Shown piece by piece: positions 34,067 through 44,400 of a DNA stretch of 64,000 bases; within the stretch, counting starts at the first letter, position 1, and each line of letters begins with the position of its first letter. Under the pieces are notes generated by a model. That model was not told where the DNA came from. It saw only the letters and a list, made by a program, of their open reading frames with translations, and searched no databases. Source of the DNA: Chryseobacterium jejuense. GTDB taxonomy: Bacteria; Bacteroidota; Bacteroidia; Flavobacteriales; Weeksellaceae. Made by a program: the position numbers and the translations under genes. The stretch spans positions 124,001-188,000 of the forward strand of contig NZ_FNEG01000002.1 in NCBI RefSeq assembly GCF_900100075.1. Reading direction: 5' to 3'.

Positions 34067-34325
34067 AACTTTCAGGATTTTTCTTAAATTCATCTTTACA
34101 ATACGAACTGCAGAAGCCATATACCTTAGCTTTATATACTGCTGTATCTTTTAAAGAACCTGCCGTTTTCATGTGGCAGATAGGATCTTCTTCATTCACT
34201 ACCTGAACATTTTTAATATTTTCTCCGGAAGAATCCATGTTGCTTTTATGTTTTACCTGAGGTTCTTTTGCACAGGAAAACAGGGTTATTGACAGCAGCG
34301 CTATCAAAATAATTGGAGATTTCAT
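34053..34325 (-). CDS. YHS-domain lipoprotein
   Basis: The 90-residue lipoprotein (ITLFSC, Cys 18) carries a YHS domain (about 47-88): EDPICHMKT, then [19 protein letters not shown]. The cysteines and methionine are typical of the metal-binding YHS fold in copper and heavy-metal proteins. It is the first gene of the pair with SCO1 (14-base overlap), so a shared role in copper handling at the membrane is likely. Confidence 0.85.
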   Translation of the reverse strand: MKSPIILIALLSITLFSCAKEPQVKHKSNMDSSGENIKNVQVVNEEDPICHMKTAGSLKDTAVYKAKVYGFCSSYCKDEFKKNPESYAQK

Positions 34326-34508
34326 TTAATAATAAATTGAAATTAATACTATTGAATACAATTATGAGGCTAAACAGTACATCACAATAACTATATGATT
34401 ATCTGAAATCATATAAAATCCTATTAACAAAGTTTTTTAGGTTAATCTGTAATGAATTGTCTACCTGTTTTTTAGATAAAAACTAAAATATTAGTTCAAT
34501 GTGAAATA

Positions 34509-34871
34509 TTAAACTAAAGGTGGATGGAATATCCTTGAAAAATAATCTGAAGAATGGGAATCAAAATAATATGAATCTGAAGTTTCATCTTTTAATTCAG
34601 TATCTTTTTTATCTGAAAAAGAAAGAATATCATGAGAAAGGAAAACATCCAGTCCGGCAATTTTTATAGTCTGTGAACTGTTGGATTGCTTTTCTGTTTT
34701 GGCCAGTTCTTTTTCAACATAGCATTTTCCTTTACAAGTAGACTGAGGAACTTCTCTCTTTTCACAAAGGTTTTTCACAATATAATCATAGTTTACCGCA
34801 TAATTTACTAATGGCAGAACAGGACGTACTGCAACTGTAAAAATGATAAATATGGAAATAAATAACCTCAA
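34509..34871 (-). CDS. small exported CxGKC protein, paralogue 2
   Basis: This is a 120-residue relative of the protein at 32202-32573: hydrophobic start (about 1-22), VNYAVNYDYIVKNLC, CKGKCYVEKELAK (about 47-59), a polar middle and an end in HPPLV. The start is TTG at 34871; no ATG fits, and alignment with paralogue 1 supports this position. It is about 180 bases upstream of the YHS/SCO1 pair, so the two paralogues bracket the SOD-SCO1-YHS group. Confidence 0.72.
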   Translation of the reverse strand: MRLFISIFIIFTVAVRPVLPLVNYAVNYDYIVKNLCEKREVPQSTCKGKCYVEKELAKTEKQSNSSQTIKIAGLDVFLSHDILSFSDKKDTELKDETSDSYYFDSHSSDYFSRIFHPPLV

Positions 34872-35237
34872 TTCTTCAGTTCTGTATTACAAATATACTA
34901 CTTCAAAATTGTTTTCTGTTCTATTTATGATGAATGTCATTAATGATTCTGCTGAACTACCTATGTTTTGTTGGAAGACGAAGAGAGTTTTTAGGATTAC
35001 ATTTATATTTAATCACAGATGGTACAGATTTCCACAGATGATTGTGGAAAACAATCTGAGTAATCAGCAAAATCTGCGAGAAATTTCACCCACCCTCAAT
35101 AATCTGTTACCTATAGATTGAACAAAACTGTATCTGTTATCATCTTAATATTATAACGACATTTGATAATAAGATTTCTGACTTCGTTTCCTTATCAAAA
35201 CAAAAAAATTAGTTCTTTATAAAAGTTTAATCTTGTT

Positions 35238-35271
35238 AAGCTCTGTTGTTTTTTCGGCAGAGCTTTTTTTG
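35238..35271 (+). terminator. orphan intrinsic terminator
   Basis: AAGCTCTG pairs with CAGAGCTT across a 12-base loop and is followed by seven T's, a typical plus-strand terminator. No plus-strand gene lies upstream for thousands of bases, so it either ends an unseen RNA or is a relic. Confidence 0.6.
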
Positions 35272-35650
35272 AGAATGATGCAGAAGTGGTTGGAATACGC
35301 AAAGGTGCTAAGAGTTTTAAAAGATCATGTTTTTAAGGCGCAAGGATTTTATCTGCGATAAAATTGAATGCTGCATATTTATGGCCACGAATGATTGTAT
35401 TGATATAAAATGCATGGCTCTGTATGGCTGTTAAAACCCATTTAACTTTCACCACATAAGCACAATAAGAATGAGTTCGTAAAATTTAAGCTTTAACCAC
35501 AAAGATTTCATTCGTGCATTAGTGGCAAAAAATCACTGGTTCTCTCCTTGCTAAAAATCTTTGATTTTTTTTGCGCCTTAAAATATGCGCAACATAAGTA
35601 GAAACCTTTGCACCCTTGCGTCTCCCAGCAATCTTTTTCCTCTACATCAC

Positions 35651-35678
35651 AAAAAAGACTCCGCTGTAACCAGCAGAG
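35651..35678 (-). terminator. terminator of the metal-ATPase gene
   Basis: CTCCGCTG/CAGCAGAG (35659-35666 with 35671-35678, one mismatch) with a TAAC loop and, on the minus strand, a run of six T's. Confidence 0.75.
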
Positions 35679-35714
35679 CCTTCATTAATATAATTTAGTT
35701 GTATGTTTTTTGGA

Positions 35715-37694
35715 TTAAAATTTCATTCTCTGAATTCTCACTGCATTTAAAATTGCCAGCAAAGCAACTCCCACATCAGCAAATACCGCTTCCCACATTG
35801 TTGCCAAACCTCCGGCACCAAGTACAAGAACTACCGCTTTTACAGCAAAGGCAAGAATAATATTCTGCCAAACGATCTTTTTCGTTTTTTTCCCAATATT
35901 AATGGCCATCGGAATTTTACTTGGTTTATCATCCTGAATCACAACATCTGCTGTTTCAATGGTGGCATCACTTCCTAAACCTCCCATAGCTATTCCCACA
36001 TCACTTAAAGCAACTACCGGAGCATCATTCACTCCATCTCCTACGAAAGCTACAGTCTGATTTTTGGCTTTGATTTCTTTTACTTTATTCACTTTATCTT
36101 CCGGTAAAAGATCTCCGAATGCGTTATCAATACCAAGCTGATCTGCAACATATTTTACAACAGTACCTTTATCTCCACTTAACATGGTTGCTTTTACTCC
36201 CATTTTATGAAGATTATCAACCGTTTCTTTGGCATCTGCTTTAATACTGTCCGCAATCGTGATATATCCTGCAAACTTTTTATCGTATGCTACCGCAATT
36301 AGGGTGTATACAATATTAGCATGGTTGATATCATAGCTGATATTGAACTTATCCATTAGTTTGAAGTTTCCTACCAGAAGTTCTTTTCCGTTGACTGTTG
36401 CTTTTAATCCATGACCTGCAATTTCTTCTACATTTTCCATTGGAATGGAATAATTGATATCTCCTACATAATTGTGAATTGCCGTGGCTACAGGGTGTGT
36501 ACTTTTACTTTCCAGCAGATTTACCAACTGCATGATTTCGTCTTTATTAAACTCAGAACTAATACTTACTTCCTGAACTTTGAAGACTCCTTCTGTCATT
36601 GTTCCGGTTTTATCCATCACTACATTCTGAATTTCTGCAATGCTATCCAGGAAATTACTTCCTTTGAATAAAATACCATTTCGGCTGGCTGCTCCAATTC
36701 CTCCAAAGTATCCTAATGGAATAGAGATCACCAAGGCACAAGGACATGAAATCACAAGGAAGATTAATGCTCTGTACAACCAATCTCTGAACTGATAATC
36801 ACTAACAAAGAAATAAGGCAAGAAAGTAATTCCTATAGCCAGTAATACGACAATTGGAGTGTATACTTTTGCAAATTTTCTAATGAATAGTTCCGTAGGT
36901 GCTTTCTGAGCGGTTGCATTCTGAACGAGTTCTAATATTTTGCTTAATTTACTGTCTTCATAAGCTGTAGTTACCTTCACAAGGGCAATACTGTTCATAT
37001 TAATCATCCCTGCCAATACAACTTCACCTTTATTTTTAGTATCTGGCTTACTTTCACCAGTTAAAGCTGCAGTATTGAATGAAGCTGAATCAGAAAGCAA
37101 TTCTCCATCGAGGGCTAATTTTTCACCAGGTTTCAGCTGGATAATATTTCCTACTTTGGTTTCTTTAGCCTTCATCGTTTTAGGCTGATTATTTTCTATA
37201 ATCGTTACCTCATCTGGTCGCTGATCCAGTAAAGCTTTGATGTTTCCTTTGGCTCTGGTTACTGCCATAGATTGGAAAACCTCTCCTACTGCGTAGAAAA
37301 GCATCACCGCAACACCTTCAGGATATTCTCCGATGGCAAATGCACCAATGGTAGCAATACTCATCAAAAAGAATTCTGAAAACACATCTCCTTTGATAAT
37401 ACTTTTATAAGCATCTTTCAGGACTGGAAATCCTACAGGGATGTACGCTGCCAAAAACCAGACTAATCGTACCCATCCTGTAAACCATGTAGGTTTTATA
37501 TAGTTGTCAAAAGCAATTCCTAATAATAAGACTACAAAAGATATAATCGCTGGGAGAAACATTTGAAAGATCGTCTGACCTCCTGAGTCGTGAGAATGAT
37601 CGTGTCCATCATGGTCATGTCCATCTCCTTCTGAGTGATTATGTTGATGTCTTTTTGTTTCTTTTTCCGGGGTTGTATTACAGCACTTTTCCAT
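35715..37694 (-). CDS. P1B-type heavy-metal ATPase (zinc/cadmium-type exporter)
   Basis: The 659-residue pump has a His/Asp-rich N-terminus (about 16-36, HNHSEGDGHDHDGHDHSHD) instead of a classical CxxC metal domain, eight membrane helices, TGES in the actuator, the transport motif SCPCALVIS, the phosphorylation site DKTGTMTEG and the hinge VGDGVNDAP. The SCPCAL motif plus the histidine-rich tail fit Zn2+/Cd2+/Pb2+ export more than Cu+. It lies directly downstream of a Fur/Zur-type regulator gene (44-base gap), so it is likely metal-regulated. Confidence 0.92.
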   Translation of the reverse strand: MEKCCNTTPEKETKRHQHNHSEGDGHDHDGHDHSHDSGGQTIFQMFLPAIISFVVLLLGIAFDNYIKPTWFTGWVRLVWFLAAYIPVGFPVLKDAYKSIIKGDVFSEFFLMSIATIGAFAIGEYPEGVAVMLFYAVGEVFQSMAVTRAKGNIKALLDQRPDEVTIIENNQPKTMKAKETKVGNIIQLKPGEKLALDGELLSDSASFNTAALTGESKPDTKNKGEVVLAGMINMNSIALVKVTTAYEDSKLSKILELVQNATAQKAPTELFIRKFAKVYTPIVVLLAIGITFLPYFFVSDYQFRDWLYRALIFLVISCPCALVISIPLGYFGGIGAASRNGILFKGSNFLDSIAEIQNVVMDKTGTMTEGVFKVQEVSISSEFNKDEIMQLVNLLESKSTHPVATAIHNYVGDINYSIPMENVEEIAGHGLKATVNGKELLVGNFKLMDKFNISYDINHANIVYTLIAVAYDKKFAGYITIADSIKADAKETVDNLHKMGVKATMLSGDKGTVVKYVADQLGIDNAFGDLLPEDKVNKVKEIKAKNQTVAFVGDGVNDAPVVALSDVGIAMGGLGSDATIETADVVIQDDKPSKIPMAINIGKKTKKIVWQNIILAFAVKAVVLVLGAGGLATMWEAVFADVGVALLAILNAVRIQRMKF

Positions 37695-37738
37695 ACCTGT
37701 TATTTTTATACAAATTTAGTGGTGAGACTCATGCAATG

Positions 37739-38158
37739 CTATTGCAAACTTTCAAGACAATTTTCACAAATTCCTTTGGCAAAAAGCCTTATTTCATCAA
37801 TCCGGAAATTAGTTTGTATATTTTCCGGAAAGGAAATATCTTCTTTACAGGTCGTCTGTTTACATATTTTGCAATAGAAGTGAAGATGCCAGTCTTTATG
37901 GGTTTTCTCATCACAATCGTCATCACACAATTTGTATTTTGTAGTGGTATTTTCCTGAATACTGTGAACAATTCCTTTTTCTTCAAAGGTTTTTAAGGTT
38001 CTATAAATGGTAATCCGATCTGCATTCTCAAAGTGATTTTCTATTTCAGACAGAGACATTGCAGCATCTTGTGAGCTTAGAAAATCATATACCAGAATTC
38101 TCATACTGGTAGGTTTCGTATTTTTATCGATGAGTTTGTTTTCTATATCTTTTTTCAT
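37739..38158 (-). CDS. Fur/Zur-family metal-dependent repressor
   Basis: The 139-residue regulator has an N-terminal winged helix (about 15-85, with MSLSEIENHFENADRITIYRTLKTFEEKGIV, the recognition helix region) and a C-terminal dimer domain with HLHFYCKICKQTTC and GICENCLESL, two CxxC pairs that hold structural zinc. The family includes Fur, Zur and PerR. Its position between a zinc-type ATPase and a CDF exporter points to zinc sensing, although Zur normally controls import. The gene is 18 bases from the CDF gene. Confidence 0.9.
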   Translation of the reverse strand: MKKDIENKLIDKNTKPTSMRILVYDFLSSQDAAMSLSEIENHFENADRITIYRTLKTFEEKGIVHSIQENTTTKYKLCDDDCDEKTHKDWHLHFYCKICKQTTCKEDISFPENIQTNFRIDEIRLFAKGICENCLESLQ

Positions 38159-38176
38159 TATTAATCCTTTAAAATT

Positions 38177-39079
38177 CTACAGATGTACTTCATTTTCTTC
38201 ATATCCTTCATCTTCAATCTGAAAAGTGGTATGGCTTATTTTAAAATTTTCAACGGTTGTATCTGTCAATGTTTTTAATAATTGATTCTGAGAAGTTCCA
38301 TCTTCCTTAACAACGTGGGCACTCATCGCATTCACACTGGAGGTCAGCGACCAGACATGCAGATCATGAACATCCTTCACTCCCGGAGTCTGCTCCAGAG
38401 ATTTTCGGAGTTCTTGAATATCTACATCATTCGGAGTTCCTTCCAGTAATACATTAATAGCTTCTTTCAGCAATCGCCATGTTCTTGGGAATATCAATAA
38501 TCCGATAGCTGCGGAAATCAATGGGTCAGCATAATACCAACCTGTTGTCAGCATAATCACTCCCGCAATCATCACTCCTACGGAAGTAAGCATATCTGAG
38601 AGTACTTCAAAATAGGCTCCTTTCATATTCAGACTTGCTTCCGAGTCCTTTCTTAAAATCATTAAACCAACAATGTTTACGATTAATCCGATTCCGGCTA
38701 CAATCAGCATTGATTTACTTTGTACTTCCGGAGGATCTTGAAAGCGTCTGTAAGCTTCAAATAATACATATATTGATATTCCTAATAAAACAACGGCATT
38801 GATTACCGCAGCTAATATTTCAGTTCGGTAATATCCATATGTTTTAGATGGATCTGCTTTTCTTTCTCCAATTTTTATGGCAATAAAGGCTAACAGTAGA
38901 CCCACAACATCAGTCAACATATGTGCTGCATCTGCCAATAACGCAAGGCTATTGGTAACAATTCCTCCTATAACCTCAGCAATAAGATAGGTTCCGCTCA
39001 GGCATAGTACTATTAGCAGGTTTTTCTTATGTCTGCTTGCTGCGGAGGGAGTTTGTATTTGTGTTTTGGTATTTTCCAT
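38177..39079 (-). CDS. cation diffusion facilitator (CzcD-like) metal exporter
   Basis: The 300-residue protein has six membrane helices and a cytosolic C-terminal domain (about 215-295) with VHDLHVWSLTS, typical of CDF proteins that export Zn2+, Co2+ or Cd2+ in exchange for protons. The metal motif of helix 2 is AAHMLTD (HxxxD). In helix 5 the usual HxxxD is replaced by FEVLSD (ExxxD), a variant that may affect metal choice. It belongs to one minus-strand run with the bestrophin-like gene upstream (14-base gap) and the Fur-type gene downstream. Confidence 0.92.
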   Translation of the reverse strand: MENTKTQIQTPSAASRHKKNLLIVLCLSGTYLIAEVIGGIVTNSLALLADAAHMLTDVVGLLLAFIAIKIGERKADPSKTYGYYRTEILAAVINAVVLLGISIYVLFEAYRRFQDPPEVQSKSMLIVAGIGLIVNIVGLMILRKDSEASLNMKGAYFEVLSDMLTSVGVMIAGVIMLTTGWYYADPLISAAIGLLIFPRTWRLLKEAINVLLEGTPNDVDIQELRKSLEQTPGVKDVHDLHVWSLTSSVNAMSAHVVKEDGTSQNQLLKTLTDTTVENFKISHTTFQIEDEGYEENEVHL

Positions 39080-39093
39080 AGCTCATGAATTAA

Positions 39094-39972
39094 TTACATT
39101 TCATAATAGGATGTATTTTCTTTTTTAGGGGGAACGTTTTGTTCCCCAATCATTTGTCTGATATTAATCTCTATGGTTTCTGCCAGAGAGGTTACCGGAG
39201 TATCTACAGGTCTGTTTTCGAATGGATCCTGCATCATAATAGAGGTTTTTTCAATGGTAATAAACACAATCGGAATCAGGAAAGTAATGAGAATCTCTAT
39301 GACCAGCTGAGAATCATCCAATCCAAATGGAAGTATAATGGCAAATACATAGATTAATGTATGAACCAGAACGCTGTAAGACCTTGGAAAAACAGTGTTC
39401 TTCAGTCTTTCACATTTCCCCATGCTGTCGCAAAGTCTGGTTACCATGTCATTCAGCTGCATTTGCTGGAAATCTGTCAATTTTGAAGTTCCGATTTCTT
39501 TAAGCTGTTTGGAATGAGCATCCAAAAGGGCATTCGGGACATTAACAGCACTGATCTGATTTTCTTTCAAATAGTTCTGTACTTTATCTGAAAAAGGTAA
39601 TTTTCTCAATGATTCTCCTAAAGCATACGTCCAGATAATCTGTCTCTCTGCAAATTCCTTAATCGTTTTATGATCTTCCGCAGGTAAAAACTGAATAACA
39701 AGCCTTACGAAACTTCTGGAATCATTTACAATAGCTCCCCAGACGGTTCTTGCTTCCCACCATCTTTCATAAGATTGAGAGGTTCTGAATGCCAACAATA
39801 ATGATACTGCTGTTCCCAAAAGTGCAGGAATATTCAGAGGCAATGAAATTTTCTGAAACCATGGCAGCATATCCAAAATTCCTATGGCTACAGCAAATAT
39901 TCCGATAAACAGAATTTGAGATTTAATTTCACGGATGAAATACCAGACTGATATTTTTTTGTTCAATAGCAT
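39094..39972 (-). CDS. bestrophin-family (UPF0187) membrane channel protein
   Basis: The 292-residue protein has membrane helices at about 18-38, 45-62, 205-225 and 230-250. The block LAFRTSQSYERWWEARTVWGAIVNDSR is the hallmark of the bacterial bestrophin family, and the C-terminal part has IMMQDPFENRPVDTP. Eukaryotic relatives conduct chloride; a bacterial relative was shown to conduct sodium. It is in an operon with metal exporters, where an ion leak could balance charge. That link is an inference. Confidence 0.88.
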   Translation of the reverse strand: MLLNKKISVWYFIREIKSQILFIGIFAVAIGILDMLPWFQKISLPLNIPALLGTAVSLLLAFRTSQSYERWWEARTVWGAIVNDSRSFVRLVIQFLPAEDHKTIKEFAERQIIWTYALGESLRKLPFSDKVQNYLKENQISAVNVPNALLDAHSKQLKEIGTSKLTDFQQMQLNDMVTRLCDSMGKCERLKNTVFPRSYSVLVHTLIYVFAIILPFGLDDSQLVIEILITFLIPIVFITIEKTSIMMQDPFENRPVDTPVTSLAETIEINIRQMIGEQNVPPKKENTSYYEM

Positions 39973-40122
39973 AATAGAATCATTTATTAAATATTAAATA
40001 CTGTATGATGATCATTACTTCCTACCAGCCTGTTTTTATACTTTAATCAACTATTACGTAAACAGTTCTAATTTAAGCATAAAAATTGATATCTGGCTGA
40101 TCCCGACCATGTTCATTACGAC

Positions 40123-41361
40123 TTATTCATGTTCTCCTGAATTCACGAGTTTAGCATTTACAAAAAAGGCTCCTTTCACTACAATTTTTGCATCAGCAGC
40201 AATTTGACCTATGGGTGTAATCGCTGTATACCCCATATCCGAAGTCCCTTTTACCACTTCTATTTTCTCAAAATTCAAAGTTTTAGGATGGGGTTTTCCT
40301 TTTTCTTCATGATCTTCCTCTGGTTTTTTATCCGTCTGTACAAAAACATAATATTTGCTATCTGCCTCTACGATTGCTGAGGAAGGAACCGCCGGTGTAG
40401 TACTTTTATCAAGACTCACGATCCCTGTGATATTCATACCGTCAATTAATCCGGTTTTGTTTCCGATCACCTGGCAGTGCATCGAAATGGTTTTACTATC
40501 ATTTTCAAAAGAAGATCCTATGCTGTAAATTCTTGCGTCATATTCCGTTTCAGGGTTATTGGTCAGTTTAAAATGAACAATCTGTCCTACTCTCATTTTA
40601 GGAAGATCTCTTTCAAAGACCTGAAGATCCAGATGAATAGAACCATTATCAATCACGGTAGCCACCGGAGACGAAATATCTACATAACTTCCAATCTGTG
40701 CTGTAATACTACTGATGGTTCCACTAATTGGAGCAGTGATCACTAATCCTGACTTCATGTTTCCATTGCTGACACTTCCCGGACTTATTCCCATCATCTG
40801 AAGTTGTTTTAAAAGGGAGGCTCTTTTGGTTCTTAAAGTATTGAGTTCAGCATCGGCACTTTGCAAATTCTTCTTTGCTCCGGCATTATTATCAAAAAGC
40901 TCTCTTTGTCTTCTGTATTCCTGCTCAGCATAAGTGATTCTACTGTTTGTCGTCAGATAATCCTCTTGAAGTCTTATATAATCGGGATTGGCAATCGTAG
41001 CAATCACCTGCCCTTTTTTAACAACACTCCCTACCTGGATATTCAATGTTTTGATAATCCCCCCATATAAAGAAGTGATCGTCGCTTTATTACTATTGGG
41101 AACACTTAATAAACCATTTGCTTTGATGGTGGAGGTCAGCTCTTTCATTTCTACCGCTCCAAGAGTCACTTCTACCGATTTCATCTGCTCTTCCGTTAAT
41201 GCGGCTATCGTTTGAGGTGCCTCTTCTTTTGACTTTTCTTTCTGCTCTGTTTTCTTAGGCGTTTTCTCAGGAGCATTTTCTGTTGAAGCTTCTTTTTTTC
41301 CACAGCTTATAATCAACAGGGAAATAAGTATAAGGGATATGATATTATATTTGAGTTTCAT
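40123..41361 (-). CDS. RND efflux periplasmic adaptor lipoprotein (CzcB/CusB type)
   Basis: The 412-residue lipoprotein (lipobox LLIISC, Cys about 20) has a Lys/Glu-rich linker, a barrel-sandwich (lipoyl-like) domain split around a helical hairpin (about 95-215, with GGIIKTLNIQVGSVVKKGQVIATI and the partner VITAPISGTISSITAQIGSYV), and beta-barrel and membrane-proximal domains up to the end. It links the RND pump to its outer-membrane channel for heavy-metal export. It follows the pump gene by 91 bases. A histidine-bearing stretch near 370 (DHEEKGKPHPKT) may bind metal. ATG 41361 gives the lipoprotein signal; the frame also opens at 41451. Confidence 0.92.
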   Translation of the reverse strand: MKLKYNIISLILISLLIISCGKKEASTENAPEKTPKKTEQKEKSKEEAPQTIAALTEEQMKSVEVTLGAVEMKELTSTIKANGLLSVPNSNKATITSLYGGIIKTLNIQVGSVVKKGQVIATIANPDYIRLQEDYLTTNSRITYAEQEYRRQRELFDNNAGAKKNLQSADAELNTLRTKRASLLKQLQMMGISPGSVSNGNMKSGLVITAPISGTISSITAQIGSYVDISSPVATVIDNGSIHLDLQVFERDLPKMRVGQIVHFKLTNNPETEYDARIYSIGSSFENDSKTISMHCQVIGNKTGLIDGMNITGIVSLDKSTTPAVPSSAIVEADSKYYVFVQTDKKPEEDHEEKGKPHPKTLNFEKIEVVKGTSDMGYTAITPIGQIAADAKIVVKGAFFVNAKLVNSGEHE

Positions 41362-41452
41362 ATGCAAATATTTATTTTTTATAAGATCATATGTAATCAC
41401 CATTTTCATTTGTATTTGTTTACCTTGAAATGTTGTGAATAGTGATTTCATA

Positions 41453-44400
41453 TTATTTATTAATGATTGAATTAATAGTTACTACAGATTGATTGACCTG
41501 CTGGATCGATTCCAGATATTTTAATTGAATATTGGTTGCTGTTTGCAGGGCAAAAAGGTACTCCACATAGGAAATCTCTCCCGTTTTATAGCCTAATTGA
41601 GCTGCTTTCACAATTTTTTCAGCATTAGGTATGGCCTGATTGGTATAGTAATCATACTGCTGTATATCCTGCTGATATTGACTGAAGGTATTGTCCAACT
41701 GCGTCGTAAGCTGCTTCTGCTGCATTTTCGCATTCGTTTCAGCCACCTGTTTCTCATATTCCAATGCCTGAATTCTTGCTTTGGTAGCGCCAAACGTCAA
41801 AGGAATACCTACTCCTATCGTCGCGGCATTGAACCGATTTCCGGATCCATAATACCTTTCCTGCCCATTTACCGTCTGAAAACCAATTAATGACTGGTTG
41901 GTATATCGTAAGCTGAAATCAGGTAGTCCTAAAGACTTTTCAACCTTTTTATTTTTCTCCGCAATTTCCATCTCCTGATAAAAAGCCCTCACTGCCGGGT
42001 TATTTGCAACGACTGCACTATCCAATACATTTTCTACTTTCAATGGTTCATAATTCTGATTGAAAGGAACTTCAAAATCTTCTGAAGTGTTTAAAATGGT
42101 TTTTAAATTCTTATAAGCGTTATTTAAATATACCTCATTCTGTCTAAGTAACAAATCAATTTCTCCTTTTTGAGTTTCTGCCGTATTAATTTCAATCTTT
42201 TTTATATCACCTGCTTTAAATCGTATGGTTGCGATTCTGATAAAATCATCATAAACTTTATCAAGACTTGTCAGCTGAGCTTTGTTATATTGAAGATATT
42301 CGATCTGATAATAATAAGTTCGAACCTGCTTTACAAGCTCATTTGAGGTTACCTCTTTATCAATTTGTTTACTTTTAATATTTTCATTGATTAATTCTTT
42401 TCTTGCCTTAAAGAGCGTTGGAAAAGGAATACTCTGGGAGATCGCGAACGACTGATCAAAATTTCGGCTGTTGTATTGCCCTAGCTGAGCTTCAACGTTT
42501 AGCTTGGGAAGTTCTTTAGATGTTGGTCTTAAAGCTTCGGCCGATTTAATACTTAAATCTTTTGATTTTAAAATTAAATTGTTATCCACCGCAATCTGTA
42601 CTGCTTGTTCAACGGACATCTGTTTAGATTGTGCATTAAAAGTTTGCCCCATCATCATCAATCCTAAAACAAGAACGATGGTAAATGTTCCTGTATTATT
42701 ATTTTTTCTTTTCAAAATCTTTGTGTTAAAAATAATATATAGCATTGGCAAAACGAATAAAGTAAGGAATGTCGCTGATACCAATCCACCGATCACTACT
42801 GTTGCCAGGGGTTTTTGGACTTCAGCACCTGCACCTGTGGAAATTGCCATTGGTAAAAATCCTAGCGAAGCTACTGTAGCCGTCATCAAAACAGGTCTTA
42901 GCCTACTCTTCGTTCCCTCAAACACTCTTTTCAGAAGATCTTTTTCACCTTCTTTTTCTAAATGATTAAAAGTTCCGATCAAAACAATCCCGTTCAATAC
43001 TGCCACTCCAAAAAGTGCAATAAACCCAATTCCGGCACTGATACTGAACGGCATATCCCTTAGAAGAAGGGCAAATACACCTCCAATAGCACTCATCGGA
43101 ATCGCTGTAAAAATCAATCCTGCCTGTTTGAATGAGCGGAACGTGAAATACAGCAACATAAAGATAAGAAGAAGGGATACCGGAACAGCAATCATCAATC
43201 TCTTACTTGCTTCCTGCAGATTTTCAAATTGTCCACCATAGGTAAGATAATATCCTGAAGGCAATTTTATTTCTCTGTCTAGTTTTCCCTGAATATCTTT
43301 CACTACACTTTCCACATCACGTCCTTTTACATTAAACCCGATAACAATTCTACGTTTTCCCTGTTCACGACTGATCTGTGCCGGGCCTAATTTGTAACTG
43401 ACATTGGCAACTTGTGACAAGGGAATCTGCGCTCCTGTAGCTGTAGTAATAATTAAATTATTGACGTCTGCAATATCTGATCTGTGTAGACTGTCAAGAC
43501 GCACCACTAAATCGAAACGTCTTTCATTTTCAAAAACCTGTCCGGCAGCTTTCCCTGCAAAGGCTGTACTTACCGCATTATTGACATCTTCAATATTTAA
43601 TCCGTAATTGGCAATTCTTGTTCTGTCATATTGTACGTTGATTTGAGGTAAACCGCTTACTCTTTCTATTTGAGGAGCTGTTGCTCCATCAACAGACTGG
43701 ATTACTTTTCCCACTTTGTCCGCATACACCGCCAGTGAGTCGAGGTTTTCTCCAAAAATTTTCACGGCAACATCCTGTCTGATTCCTGTCATCAATTCAT
43801 TGAAACGCATCTGGATCGGTTGGTTTTTTTCAAAAAATACCCCTGGAATAGCTTCTAATTTCTCGCTAATCTCATCTGCCAGTTCATTATAAGATTTTTG
43901 GGTTTTCCACTCTCTTTGCGGCTTCAATACTACAATCATATCGGTTGCTTCAGGAGACATCGGATCGGTAGGAACTTCGGCTGAACCGGTTTTTCCAACA
44001 ACCATTTTGACTTCATCAAATTGTTTGATAATTCTGGAAGCCTGCATAGAAGTTTCTATACTCTGGCTCAATGAGCTTCCCTGTGGAAGAATACAGTGGA
44101 ATGCAAAATCTCCTTCCTGCAGTTGTGGAATAAATTCCCCACCCATATTTTTAAAGATAAAAGCAGCGATGACAAAAATCGCAATCGTTGCTGAAACGAT
44201 AATATATTTAACTCTAATTGCTTTTTGTAACAATGGTTGATAAACCTTCTGAATTGCATTCATCATTTTATCTGAAAGGGTCTCTTTATGTGAAATCTTT
44301 TTAGATAAAAATAATGCACTCATCATTGGAATGTACGTAATAGATAGTATTGTTGCTCCAATGATTGCAAAACCTACCGTCTTAGCCATTGGTGTAAACA

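Larger units (their letters stand above)
34872..35714. other. 843-bp gene-free, repeat-rich region
   Basis: No credible gene was found on either strand. It contains a 'cacagatggtacagatttcc' element (about 35017-35042) with a relative at 62930-62970, and 'accacaaagatttcattcgtgc' and 'cctttgcacccttgcg' stretches (about 35495-35630) of the scattered flavobacterial type. Two hairpin terminators also lie here and are listed separately. It probably collected repeats between two metal operons. Confidence 0.55.

Noticed and set aside
34843..35121. 92-codon open frame on the plus strand
   Set aside because: It is antisense to the CxGKC gene start and then runs through scattered repeats; no protein-like pattern.
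41608..41793. Small arginine-rich minus-strand frame
   Set aside because: It is a shifted frame inside the long-helix part of the fused efflux protein.
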